The notes beneath the pieces were generated by a model, which saw only the letters and a program-made list of their open reading frames with translations, searched no databases and was not told where the DNA came from. From positions 1 to 64,000 of the forward strand of contig JAWUXZ010000027.1 in the NCBI GenBank assembly GCA_034111085.1: 64,000 nt of DNA, given 5' to 3'. Shown piece by piece: positions 1 through 8,371 of the stretch; the stretch's first letter is position 1, and every line of letters begins with the position of its first letter. The position numbers and the translations under genes were made by a program. The stretch is from Dinoroseobacter sp034111085. GTDB lineage: Bacteria > Pseudomonadota > Alphaproteobacteria > Rhodobacterales > Rhodobacteraceae.

Positions 1-141
1 TCAAAGTTACGTTGCACCGAAAACTGCGGGCCTTCACTTACTAGGCGGCGTTCAGCCCTAATAAGAGACCATCAAGGAACGGCCGGCACGACTTGCCGTC
101 ATCTGCGCCAAAAAACCTGCCGTCTGCGCGCCAAACTCCGC

Positions 142-169
142 CAGCCCAAGGCCCATCTCGATTGGGCTG
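142..169. terminator. Inverted repeat, possible terminator or leader hairpin
   Basis: A perfect 8-base inverted repeat (CAGCCCAA, 12-base loop, TTGGGCTG) lies about 120 bases before the export lipoprotein start and is followed by GTGTATTTCT, a weak T-rich tail on the plus strand. It could end transcription from a gene to the left of the window or form a leader structure. The rest of 1-286 shows no convincing gene. A TTGAAA element at 224-229 with a 17-base spacer to GATTTT is only a weak promoter guess. Confidence 0.3.
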
Positions 170-286
170 CGTGTATTTCTCACCGCAATGAGGCACATTC
201 TTTGGCATCACACCGAATATCGGTTGAAAAGACCCGGCATATCTGGGATTTTAGCGCGTCGACATACAGCAGGTAGTGCCTGCCGG

Positions 287-1597
287 ATGAAACTGCTGCC
301 CTCTGCCCTGCTTACCACGGTTCTGCTTCTTGCAGGCTGCGGCATTGCCTATATCAGCCCTTCCGTGCGTCCTGGTCCGGTAGCCGGGGCGGATGTTGAT
401 GTGGTGGCGATCACTGCGAGCAGCATCGCGGCGGCCAACGCGCGGGCCTATCATCCGCAGTCCTTGCCTTCAGCGTTCTATGCCAATGCAGGCACCGGTT
501 CGGCGGGACGCGGCCTTGGTGCCTTGCCGCCCGCAGCCAATGGCCCGCAAACGCGTCCAAGTGCATTGGCTTTGCGCTTGCCCCCTCAGCAAACTGCCCA
601 AGCCTACCAAATCGGTACCGGCGATGTCGTACGCCTAACCACTCCCGAAGACGGAGCGCAGACATTCACCGTGCAAGATGACGGAGCGCTGGCGATCCCG
701 GGTGTCGGCCGGGTGCAGGTTTCAGATCGCAGCCTAGAAGACGCAGAAGCAGCGCTGTTCCAACGCTTTGTAGAGAACCAGCGCGATCCGGGCTTCGCGC
801 TCGACATAACTGAGTTTAACGCGCGGCGTGTGTCCATCGGGGGCGCTGTGGCGCAGCCGTCTGTGATTGCGTTGACGCTCACCCCTCTGACGCTTGAGCA
901 AGCCTTGGCGACAGTCGGTGGCCTAGCCGCCGACGCGGGCGATTTGGCGTCAGTACGCCTCTACCGCAACGGGCAGATTTACCAGATTCCGGCGTCCCAG
1001 TTGTTTGGAAACCAAACATTGCCGCAGATCACACTTGCAGCAGGTGATAGCATTTTCGTCGATACGGCTTTCGATCTTGATCAGGCGGAAGCATATTTCG
1101 GCGAACAAATCCGTTTGGCAGAAGCCCGGCAATCGGCCCGAGTGCAAGCCTTGCGCGAATTGGAAGCCGAAGTTGGCCTACGCAGGGCGTCTTTGTCCGA
1201 GGCGCGCGAAACGTTCCAACAGCGGCTTGAATTGGGCGGCGTGGACCGCGACTATGTATACTTGACCGGCGAGGTCGTGCGGCAATCGCGCTTCCCCCTT
1301 CCCTTCGACAGTACCGCAAGCCTTGCTGACGCACTCTACGCCGATGGCGGGTTCGCGACGGAAACGGGCAACCCCGGCCAGATCTACATTCTACGCGGCA
1401 ACGAAAGCGGCAGCCGCATCACCGCTTGGCAGCTTGATGCGCGCAATGCTGCAATGCTCGTACTCGCCACGCGGATGGAACTGCGCCCGAACGATATAGT
1501 CTTCATCGCCGAGCAACCTGTGACGCGCTGGAACCGTGTGGTTCAACAGATCGTGCCATCCTTGATCAATACAACGGTCAATGCTGCCGGTCAGTAA
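287..1597 (+). CDS. Wza/GumB-type polysaccharide export lipoprotein
   Basis: Outer-membrane lipoprotein predicted to form the export channel for capsule or exopolysaccharide, working with a Wzc-type copolymerase such as the one encoded at 8.4-10.4 kb. The ATG at 287 gives a 436-residue protein opening with a lipoprotein signal whose lipobox is LLAGC (Cys18). An in-frame start at 188 would add 33 residues ahead of this signal, so I reject it. A polysaccharide-export domain begins near residue 105 (YQIGTGDVVRL) and is followed by SLBB-like soluble-ligand segments in the middle and C-terminal third, with a helical stretch between them. The gene stands alone on the plus strand and its stop overlaps the convergent transglutaminase gene by 7 bases. 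Family assignment is firm; the polysaccharide it exports is inferred from the neighbourhood. Confidence 0.88.
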   Translation: MKLLPSALLTTVLLLAGCGIAYISPSVRPGPVAGADVDVVAITASSIAAANARAYHPQSLPSAFYANAGTGSAGRGLGALPPAANGPQTRPSALALRLPPQQTAQAYQIGTGDVVRLTTPEDGAQTFTVQDDGALAIPGVGRVQVSDRSLEDAEAALFQRFVENQRDPGFALDITEFNARRVSIGGAVAQPSVIALTLTPLTLEQALATVGGLAADAGDLASVRLYRNGQIYQIPASQLFGNQTLPQITLAAGDSIFVDTAFDLDQAEAYFGEQIRLAEARQSARVQALRELEAEVGLRRASLSEARETFQQRLELGGVDRDYVYLTGEVVRQSRFPLPFDSTASLADALYADGGFATETGNPGQIYILRGNESGSRITAWQLDARNAAMLVLATRMELRPNDIVFIAEQPVTRWNRVVQQIVPSLINTTVNAAGQ

Positions 1598-2475
1598 GCG
1601 ACGACCGGGATCACATCTACCGCTTGCGCGACGCTGGATTGACCGCTTGAGCGCAGCACACCCTTGATCGGGGACACATCAAAATAATCACGCCCATAGC
1701 CGACTGTGATGTGATCGGTGCCAACGATTATGCCGTTGGTCGGGTCGTATTCCACCCACCCCATCCGCGCACCGCACCAAGCGCTAACCCAAGCGTGCAT
1801 TGCGTCCGCGCCTTCCAGGCGGGCTTGTCCTTCAGGCGGTTCGGTTCGCAGAAAACCACTGACATAGCGCGCGGGGATACCCAGACTGCGAAGCCCCGCG
1901 ATCATGATATGGGCGAAATCCTGACAGACACCATGACGGTGATGGAACGCTTCTTCGAGCGGAGTGTCGACTGTTGTTGCACTGCCGTCAAAGCGCATGT
2001 CTCGGTGAAGTGCCATCCCCAATAACTGAACAGCGGCCCAACTAGAGGACGTGCTTGCGGCCTGCGTCCGAGCATAGCGCGTCAGGTCCACTGGCATAGT
2101 GATCCGCTCGGACCTGCCGAGGAAATGATGCGGCGAAGCCGGCGAGAGATCGCGCAAACTGGCAATTTGAGCGGCCAACCCGATGATGGTGGGTGAGGTA
2201 TCTTGCTTGAGTTGCTGCACCAAGCGCTCGACCCGCGCAGCCATGCGGATTTGCATCTGAGCATGGGGCGCGTTGTGCAGCAAAAAACTGCTGTGATTTT
2301 CGAAAAAGTCACGCTCATCAAGCTGCTCGGATGGAACGGGATCGCCCTCAAGCGTCCAAGACAGCACCCTCTGCCAAGTGGGTATGTCCAGCGGAACAAC
2401 ACGCACGCGGTGGCGACCAAAGCCCACAGGACCCGAGTAGAAATGTGTCAGGCGCAATCGAATATCGTAGATCAT
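1591..2475 (-). CDS. Transglutaminase-like protein (third gene of TG/ATP-grasp module)
   Basis: A 294-residue protein with the bacterial transglutaminase-like N-terminal region (residues 1-80) and a papain-fold transglutaminase core. The catalytic triad is visible: Cys184 in HGVCQDFAHI, His227 in DAMHAWV and Asp244 in VEYDPTNG. There is no signal peptide, so it is predicted cytoplasmic. It overlaps the stop of the ATP-grasp/alpha-E gene upstream by 4 bases (ATGA-type), which implies translational coupling. Proteins of this type nearly always accompany ATP-grasp/alpha-E and DUF2126 partners. Peptidase or amide-transfer activity is plausible from the fold, but the substrate is unknown. The family is certain and the function open. 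Confidence 0.88.
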   Translation of the reverse strand: MIYDIRLRLTHFYSGPVGFGRHRVRVVPLDIPTWQRVLSWTLEGDPVPSEQLDERDFFENHSSFLLHNAPHAQMQIRMAARVERLVQQLKQDTSPTIIGLAAQIASLRDLSPASPHHFLGRSERITMPVDLTRYARTQAASTSSSWAAVQLLGMALHRDMRFDGSATTVDTPLEEAFHHRHGVCQDFAHIMIAGLRSLGIPARYVSGFLRTEPPEGQARLEGADAMHAWVSAWCGARMGWVEYDPTNGIIVGTDHITVGYGRDYFDVSPIKGVLRSSGQSSVAQAVDVIPVVAY

Positions 2476-4895
2476 TTGAGGTAATCCGCCGCCAACTGAT
2501 CGGCCAGCGTCCAGATCTGAGCGCGTATTTTGATCACCGCATTTGACGACATATCAGAGGGCAAATCCTCGGTGATCTGTCGGTGAAGCGCCATAACCAT
2601 CGACTGGCTGCTCAACCCTGAGTGCGGTGGCGGTGGCAGGGTTGCGATGTGCATCTGCGCCCGCATCACATGATACAAGATCGAGCGGTGGTTGTGCGGA
2701 TCGAGCGCCAGCAAGTTGCCCACTGACGCTGGGCCAGGCCAAGACGCGTAACGGGCACGATGCGACATCACGCTATCGCCAAGCTCCAGCGCGAGATCAA
2801 GCGCGCCTTCCGGTGCCTCAGGCTTCAGCGCCTCAGACAGCACTGTTGTAATAGAAACCGCGCGTTCGATCGACAAACCGATGCTGAGGAAGCGCCATGC
2901 GGTCGAGCGGTACATATTTTCGTGCACTAAGCCGGAAAAACCGCTGAGTTTGCGCAGTAGCGTACCAACCTGATAGGGAATTTCGTCTGGTGCTATTGAT
3001 CTGGCTGATAATTCTTGTGTCGTCCGCGCGAGGTCTTTCAGCGCCAACATGCCATCGACTGAAAATCGATCCCGTGTCTTGGCCGCACAGACCCCAGCCA
3101 TTTCAACCGGCATCTCGAAGGACCGCGCGAGCGTCATTGGATCAGTTGCATAGGCTTGTAGCAGGCCCCGCTGGATCATCAGGGCCAGCGGATCATCTTC
3201 GCGCACCCCGGTGTTGCGCAGGCTGAAATAGGCCCGAAAGCCACGCATCGCGGCCTCGGCACGCTCAATATAGCGCCCAAGCCAAAGAAGGTTGTCAGCC
3301 GCGCGGGATGGCAACGCGATATGCTGGGGCCCAGTCGGAGCGGCGGCGGTCAACAAGGTCGGCGCACTCAGCGGCGCGTCATCCTTGGCGTTCATCACCC
3401 AGACATCGGCCACCGACCCGCCCGATTGCATTCCAAGCACTGTGGCGTCGCGGTCCGCGCCAATGCGTGCATAGCCACCGGGCATGACCTGCCATCCGTT
3501 TTCCGTGCGCGCCACGAACACACGCAAGGTCATCGCGCGCGGCACGAGACCGCCGTTTTCCCATACGGGTGTTGTGGAAAGCCGCACGGTTTCTTGACCG
3601 ACGAGAGATGCACCGTGTGCCTCTAGATGTGCCTTAAGCGCTTTCGGATCTGTCGGAACCTCGGGCGTCGGGGCATCTTCGTTGAATGCGGTCCGGGCGG
3701 TGAAGGCCGAGGCGAACCTAATCCGGTCGCGCTGCGCCAGCACCTGCGCGCGCTCTTCGGGTTGGCCGCACCACCATGTTGCGACATTTGGCAATTCTAG
3801 CGGCGCCCCCGTCAAGGCTACGCAAAGCTGCGGCAGAAACGCCATCAGGCTAGGGCTTTCCAAAATCCCTGCGCCGGGCATGTTGATCGTGGATAGGTTG
3901 CCGCGCCGAATGGCGTCGAGCATGCCGGGCGTGCCAAGTGCCGAGTCCTCGTTCAACTCAAGCGGATCGCAGAACTCGGCATCTAGGCGGCGCCAGAGCA
4001 CGCTGATCGGCTTCAAACCCTCGACGGTGCGCACTTTCAAGTGGCCGTCCGATACGGTCAGGTCTTCGCCTTCGACCAGCAAAAATCCCAGGTAGCGGGC
4101 AAGATATGCGTGTTCAAAAAAACCATCGTTCATTTGACCGGGGGTCAGCAGGCCAATCGGCTCAGACTTATCCTTGCGCTGTTTTTGCAGATGATCGCGG
4201 AAGCCCTGAAAGAACCCTGCCAATCGGCGCGTGTTGGACTGACCATAGAAATTGGGGAAGACACGGCTGGTGGCTACGCGATTTTCCAAGGCAAAGCCCG
4301 CCCCAGACGGCGCATCAGTTCGGTCGCCCAGCACCCACCATTGCCCGGATGGACCACGCCCGACCTCGAAAGCCAGAAAGTTCAGGAACGTGCCAGAGGA
4401 CGGTTTGACCCCCACCATTGGCCGCAGCCAACCGGGATTTTGCGCGACGACGCTTGCAGGCAGATGCCCGTCGCGGATCAGTTCTGCTGGGCCATAGAGG
4501 TCGGCCACGATCCTCTCAAGCAACTCCGCCCGCTGGATCAGGCCCGACGCAATGACGTCCCAGTCTTGACCGCGCAACAACACCGGAATTGGGCTAAGCG
4601 GCCAGTCCCGTTCATCCGCGCTGTCGGTGCCATATTTGCGGTAAAAAACGCCTGCGTCGCGCAGATACTGATTGCCGCGCCGAAAGCGGTCCGCAACCGC
4701 AGTTGGCTGCAGGCTGGCCAGATGGCGGACAAATTCAGACCAGACCGGACGCAGCGCACCCGCTTCATCCCTCAGCTCATCCGCAACCCCCGATTCGGTT
4801 TGGTAGCCTCTCAGCACATGCCTAATCGGATCGGTCTGTATTTGAGTTTGAGTTTGAGTTTGAGTTTGGAACGTACCCGCCTTGGTGTCAGACAT
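2472..4895 (-). CDS. Circularly permuted ATP-grasp / alpha-E fusion protein
   Basis: A fusion of two usually separate partners: a circularly permuted ATP-grasp enzyme (about residues 1-480) and an alpha-E helical domain (about residue 490 to the end, opening with SRAADNLLWLGRYIERAEAA). ATP-grasp enzymes form amide bonds through acyl-phosphates, so comparative genomics has suggested this family makes or attaches short peptides; no reaction is established. I start at the ATG at 4895 (MSDTKAG), which overlaps the upstream gene's stop by 8 bases; an ATG at 4916 would add seven residues lying deeper in that gene. The N-terminus has a Gln-Thr dipeptide run encoded by a hexanucleotide repeat. Downstream it overlaps the second transglutaminase gene by 4 bases. 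Confidence 0.88.
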   Translation of the reverse strand: MSDTKAGTFQTQTQTQTQIQTDPIRHVLRGYQTESGVADELRDEAGALRPVWSEFVRHLASLQPTAVADRFRRGNQYLRDAGVFYRKYGTDSADERDWPLSPIPVLLRGQDWDVIASGLIQRAELLERIVADLYGPAELIRDGHLPASVVAQNPGWLRPMVGVKPSSGTFLNFLAFEVGRGPSGQWWVLGDRTDAPSGAGFALENRVATSRVFPNFYGQSNTRRLAGFFQGFRDHLQKQRKDKSEPIGLLTPGQMNDGFFEHAYLARYLGFLLVEGEDLTVSDGHLKVRTVEGLKPISVLWRRLDAEFCDPLELNEDSALGTPGMLDAIRRGNLSTINMPGAGILESPSLMAFLPQLCVALTGAPLELPNVATWWCGQPEERAQVLAQRDRIRFASAFTARTAFNEDAPTPEVPTDPKALKAHLEAHGASLVGQETVRLSTTPVWENGGLVPRAMTLRVFVARTENGWQVMPGGYARIGADRDATVLGMQSGGSVADVWVMNAKDDAPLSAPTLLTAAAPTGPQHIALPSRAADNLLWLGRYIERAEAAMRGFRAYFSLRNTGVREDDPLALMIQRGLLQAYATDPMTLARSFEMPVEMAGVCAAKTRDRFSVDGMLALKDLARTTQELSARSIAPDEIPYQVGTLLRKLSGFSGLVHENMYRSTAWRFLSIGLSIERAVSITTVLSEALKPEAPEGALDLALELGDSVMSHRARYASWPGPASVGNLLALDPHNHRSILYHVMRAQMHIATLPPPPHSGLSSQSMVMALHRQITEDLPSDMSSNAVIKIRAQIWTLADQLAADYLK
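4841..4870. repeat. Hexanucleotide tandem repeat (TTTGAG)
   Basis: Four perfect copies of TTTGAG plus a partial fifth (TTTGGA) lie inside the ATP-grasp/alpha-E gene, where the complementary strand encodes a Gln-Thr run around residues 10-20 of the protein. Because the unit is six bases, copy-number change alters protein length by two residues without breaking the frame. Confidence 0.9.
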
Positions 4896-7800
4896 GCACA
4901 CCGCGTCGCAGATCAAGGGTCATCGGGGCCTCGGGGTGCGGATGCTCGTCCACTGGTTGGTAGGCGCCGGGCGTATGGCCATGCGCTTCAAACCGCGCCA
5001 AGCGCCGCGCTTCGGCCTCGTTGCCATTGACCGGGAAGGTGTCGTAGCTGCGCCCGCCCGGATGAGTGACGTGATAGCGGCATCCGCCCAGCGCACGGCC
5101 CGTCCATGTGTCGTAGATGTCAAAAGTCAGTGGCACATCGACCGCCAGATTGGGATGCAGCGATTCCGACGGTTGCCATGCCTTGTAACGCACACCAGCC
5201 ACGAATTCGCCGGTGGTGCCGGTGGCTTGCAAAGGCACGCGACGTCCGTTTGCCGTAACCGCATAGCGCGAGGGGTCTGCCGCTTTTAGCTTAACCTGCA
5301 ACCGCTCGACTGAGCTGTCCGTGTAGCGCACTGTACCTCCGATTGCGCCGGTCTCGCCCAGCACATGCCAAGGCTCCAACGCTTGGCGCAGTTCCAGCGT
5401 TGCCCCTTCATATGTGACCTCACCGCAGAATGGAAAGCGGAACTCAGACTGGGCAGTGAACCATGCGGGATCAACGTCAAACCCATGCGCACGCAGATCG
5501 CGGCAGACCTCAAGAAAGTCTTCCCACAGATAGTGTGGCAACATGAACCGATCATGAAGTTGACGCCCCCAGCGGGTCAAATCGCCCTTGATCGGAGTCT
5601 CCCAAAACCGAGCGATCATGGCTCGGATAAGAACTTGCTGGGCGAGGCTCATCCGGGCATTTGGCGGCATCTCGAACCCGCGAAACTCGACAAGACCCAA
5701 GCGTCCAGTGGGCCCATCAGGCGAATAAAGCTTGTCGATACATATCTCGGTTCGGTGCGTATTGCCGGTCACATCGATCAGTGCGTTGCGCAGCAAACGG
5801 TCGACCAGCCAAGGCGCAGGGGTTTGGCCTTCGCCAGGCATCGGGATCTGGCTAAGCGCAATTTCCAGCTCATATAGACTGTCGAGCCGCGCCTCGTCGA
5901 TCCGGGGCGCTTGTGAGGTTGGCCCAACAAACACTCCCGAGAACAAGTAGGATAGACTTGGATGCCTATTCCAATGCAGGATCAGACTGCCCAACAAATC
6001 AGGTCGCCGCAGGAACGGACTGTCGAGCACGCTCGCGCCACCGACCACCACGTGATTACCGCCGCCAGTTCCCGTATGGCGACCGTCGATCATGAACTTA
6101 TCCGCGCCAAGGCGACATTCCCGCGCCTCGTCATAGACGGCCTCGGTGATCGCTTTGGTGTCTTCCCAACTGCGCGCAGGATGGATGTTGACCTCAAGCA
6201 CACCGGGATCAGGCGCAATGCGAATCACGTTGAGGCGGTCATCGCTGGGCGGAGTGTAGCCTTCGATATGGATCGGGCGACCAGCGGTCTTGGCGGCACC
6301 CTCAATGGCGGCGACAAGCTCTAGGTAATCCTCGGCACGTTCGACTGGGGGTAAGAAAATACATAGTTTTCCATCGCGCGGCTCGACGCTGAGAGCTGTG
6401 CGTACCGGGCCGGGAGCTGTGAAAATCTGCCCATCGCTTTGCGGTGTCGGGCGTTCCGCGGTTGGCACAATCTGGGGTGGGATTTCGCGCCGATCAGGTT
6501 TGGCTAACACCTCGGGATCGGGCAATGCACTATCTAGGACCGCAGGGTCGGCAGGATAGGTGTAGGGGTATCCAACCTTCTCTACGAAGGGTAGAGATTC
6601 CAGCGGCAGGCGGTAGCCAACGGCGCTATCGCCGGGGACCAAGAACAGGTGCTTGCGCCGCAATTTCCACCGCTCGGACCGCCATTTATAGGGGCGGTAA
6701 CTGTCATCGGCCTGCCATCTTTGCACGGGAAGCGCGTAGCCTGCGGGCGTGGTTAATCCACGATCAAACACACGCGCAATCCTGTGTCGCGCTTCCGCGT
6801 CTGCAAGTTCCGAGTTTCCGGGCGTTACATTTTCGGGCAGGTTTGCTTCGCGCAGCAGCCACTCGCCGGGATCTTCATAGGCGGCAATGACGTTTTTGCG
6901 CGGAATATCCAAGCGGTCGGCGATGTCCTTCAAAAGCGCTTTGGCGTCCTTATGAGTGACCGTTTCGGTGCTAATTTCGGGCGCTATTAAGTCGGCAGCG
7001 CTCCAGATCGGTTTGCCGTCGCCGCGCCAATACAGCGAAAACGTCCAGCGCGGCAAAGTCTCGCCCGGATACCATTTGCCTTGGCCGTAATGCAGCATTC
7101 CGCCGGGCGCAAAACGATCCCGAAGGCGTCGGATCAGCGCGTCTGCCTTAGCGCGCTTGGTCGGGCCAACCGCTTCGGTGTTCCATTCGGGGCTTTCAAA
7201 ATCATCAATCGACACGAAAGTTGGCTCGCCGCCCATCGTCAATCGCACATCGCCAGCCTCAAGATGGGCATCGACCTTCTGGCCAAGCGCATCAAGTGCC
7301 GCCCAGGCGTCATCTGAGAATGGTTTGGTGATCCGGGGGTGCTCGGCAGTGCGGTGCACCTGCATGTCAAAGTCGAATTCGACTTTCGCGTCGCTGGCAA
7401 GGCCAGAAATCGGGGCAGCACTGCTGTAATGCGGTGTCGCAGCCAGCGGGATATGGCTTTCGCCCGTGAGCAGACCACTGGTCGGATCAAGGCCGATCCA
7501 TCCCGCGCCGGGCAGATAAACCTCCGCCCATGCGTGAAGGTCGGTGAAGTCCTGTTCCGTTCCCGAAGGCCCATCGAGCGCTTTCAGGTCCGGCTTTAGC
7601 TGGATCAGATAGCCAGACACAAACCGCGCAGCAAAACCCAAACTGCGCAAGATTTGAATCAAAAGCCAGCTACTATCCCTGCAAGAGCCGCTGAGTTTTG
7701 TAAGGGTCTCTTCGGCGGTTTGAACGCCTGGCTCCATCCGAATGACGTAGTTGATATCGCTGGCAAGTTGCGCATTCAGCCCGACAAGAAAATCAACAGT

Positions 7801-8220
7801 CCGGTCGGCTGATGTCGGGATATCGGCGACATAGGCTTCAAGCGCGGGACCCGATTTCTCGGCCCTACGGTACATTTTGAGGTCTGCTCGCAGATCATCA
7901 GCGTAGCGGAACGGCCAGCTTTCGGCGGCCTCTTCAATGAAAAAATCGAACGGGTTGTAGACGCTCATATCCGCAACAAGGTCGACCTCGATCTTAAATT
8001 CACGCACGGGCTCTGGAAATACGAACCGCGCCATCCAGTTGCCGAATGGATCTTGTTGATGGTTCACAAAATGCGTCTCAGGCGACACCTTGAGGCTATG
8101 CGAAATCACCCGCGTCCGCGAATGCGCCGCAGGTCTAAGCCGTATGATCTGAGGTCCAAGTGTGACCGGACGGTCATAACGATAATGTGTCAGATGTGAG
8201 ATACTGGCGGTAATCGACAT
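4888..8220 (-). CDS. Transglutaminase / DUF2126 giant protein
   Basis: A 1110-residue, probably cytoplasmic protein and the first gene of the three-gene module. Residues 1-300 are a transglutaminase-like N-terminal region and core with Cys180 (SGSCRDSSW), His229 (DLHAWAEV) and Asp245 (GLDPTSG). The rest (about 300-1100) matches the DUF2126 architecture, with long conserved stretches such as GGEPTFVSIDD and DGRHTGTGGGNHVVVGG. The ATG at 8220 gives the standard N-terminus. A purine-rich AAAGGG lies 10 bases upstream but is buried in a hairpin. The gene overlaps the ATP-grasp gene by 8 bases. The DUF2126 part has been proposed to resemble glutamine-synthetase/carboxylate-amine ligase folds, which would fit amide chemistry; I cannot confirm that here. 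Confidence 0.88.
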   Translation of the reverse strand: MSITASISHLTHYRYDRPVTLGPQIIRLRPAAHSRTRVISHSLKVSPETHFVNHQQDPFGNWMARFVFPEPVREFKIEVDLVADMSVYNPFDFFIEEAAESWPFRYADDLRADLKMYRRAEKSGPALEAYVADIPTSADRTVDFLVGLNAQLASDINYVIRMEPGVQTAEETLTKLSGSCRDSSWLLIQILRSLGFAARFVSGYLIQLKPDLKALDGPSGTEQDFTDLHAWAEVYLPGAGWIGLDPTSGLLTGESHIPLAATPHYSSAAPISGLASDAKVEFDFDMQVHRTAEHPRITKPFSDDAWAALDALGQKVDAHLEAGDVRLTMGGEPTFVSIDDFESPEWNTEAVGPTKRAKADALIRRLRDRFAPGGMLHYGQGKWYPGETLPRWTFSLYWRGDGKPIWSAADLIAPEISTETVTHKDAKALLKDIADRLDIPRKNVIAAYEDPGEWLLREANLPENVTPGNSELADAEARHRIARVFDRGLTTPAGYALPVQRWQADDSYRPYKWRSERWKLRRKHLFLVPGDSAVGYRLPLESLPFVEKVGYPYTYPADPAVLDSALPDPEVLAKPDRREIPPQIVPTAERPTPQSDGQIFTAPGPVRTALSVEPRDGKLCIFLPPVERAEDYLELVAAIEGAAKTAGRPIHIEGYTPPSDDRLNVIRIAPDPGVLEVNIHPARSWEDTKAITEAVYDEARECRLGADKFMIDGRHTGTGGGNHVVVGGASVLDSPFLRRPDLLGSLILHWNRHPSLSYLFSGVFVGPTSQAPRIDEARLDSLYELEIALSQIPMPGEGQTPAPWLVDRLLRNALIDVTGNTHRTEICIDKLYSPDGPTGRLGLVEFRGFEMPPNARMSLAQQVLIRAMIARFWETPIKGDLTRWGRQLHDRFMLPHYLWEDFLEVCRDLRAHGFDVDPAWFTAQSEFRFPFCGEVTYEGATLELRQALEPWHVLGETGAIGGTVRYTDSSVERLQVKLKAADPSRYAVTANGRRVPLQATGTTGEFVAGVRYKAWQPSESLHPNLAVDVPLTFDIYDTWTGRALGGCRYHVTHPGGRSYDTFPVNGNEAEARRLARFEAHGHTPGAYQPVDEHPHPEAPMTLDLRRGVHV

Positions 8221-8227
8221 AACAGAC

Positions 8228-8291
8228 GTGCCCTTTGTGGTCGCGGATACTGTTCCCGACTACTTTATCCACAAGGTCGATAATAGGGCAC
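8228..8291 (-). promoter_or_regulatory. Leader hairpin covering the ribosome-binding site of the TG/DUF2126 gene
   Basis: Read on the minus strand, GTGCCCT pairs perfectly with AGGGCAC, and inside it TTGTGG pairs with CCACAA: 13 pairs in two stacked arms with a 10-base bulge on the 5' side and a 28-base loop. The only Shine-Dalgarno-like sequence before the ATG at 8220, AAAGGG, is inside the 3' arm, leaving just GTCTGTT between stem and start. The structure is read directly from sequence; a regulatory role is inference. Confidence 0.45.
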
Positions 8292-8371
8292 GACTGGAAC
8301 CAAAGCGTGTCCAAATGCGCAACAGACTGTTTTTTGAGCCTGTTCGCGGAGCATTGCCAAACGCCAGGGCG

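Noticed and set aside
4841..4870. Phase-variation switch by the TTTGAG repeat
   Set aside because: The unit is six bases, so copy change cannot shift the reading frame.
4041..5030. A 329-codon plus-strand frame opposite the ATP-grasp/alpha-E gene
   Set aside because: Low-complexity Ser-Leu run from the antisense of the hexanucleotide repeat and no recognisable domain.
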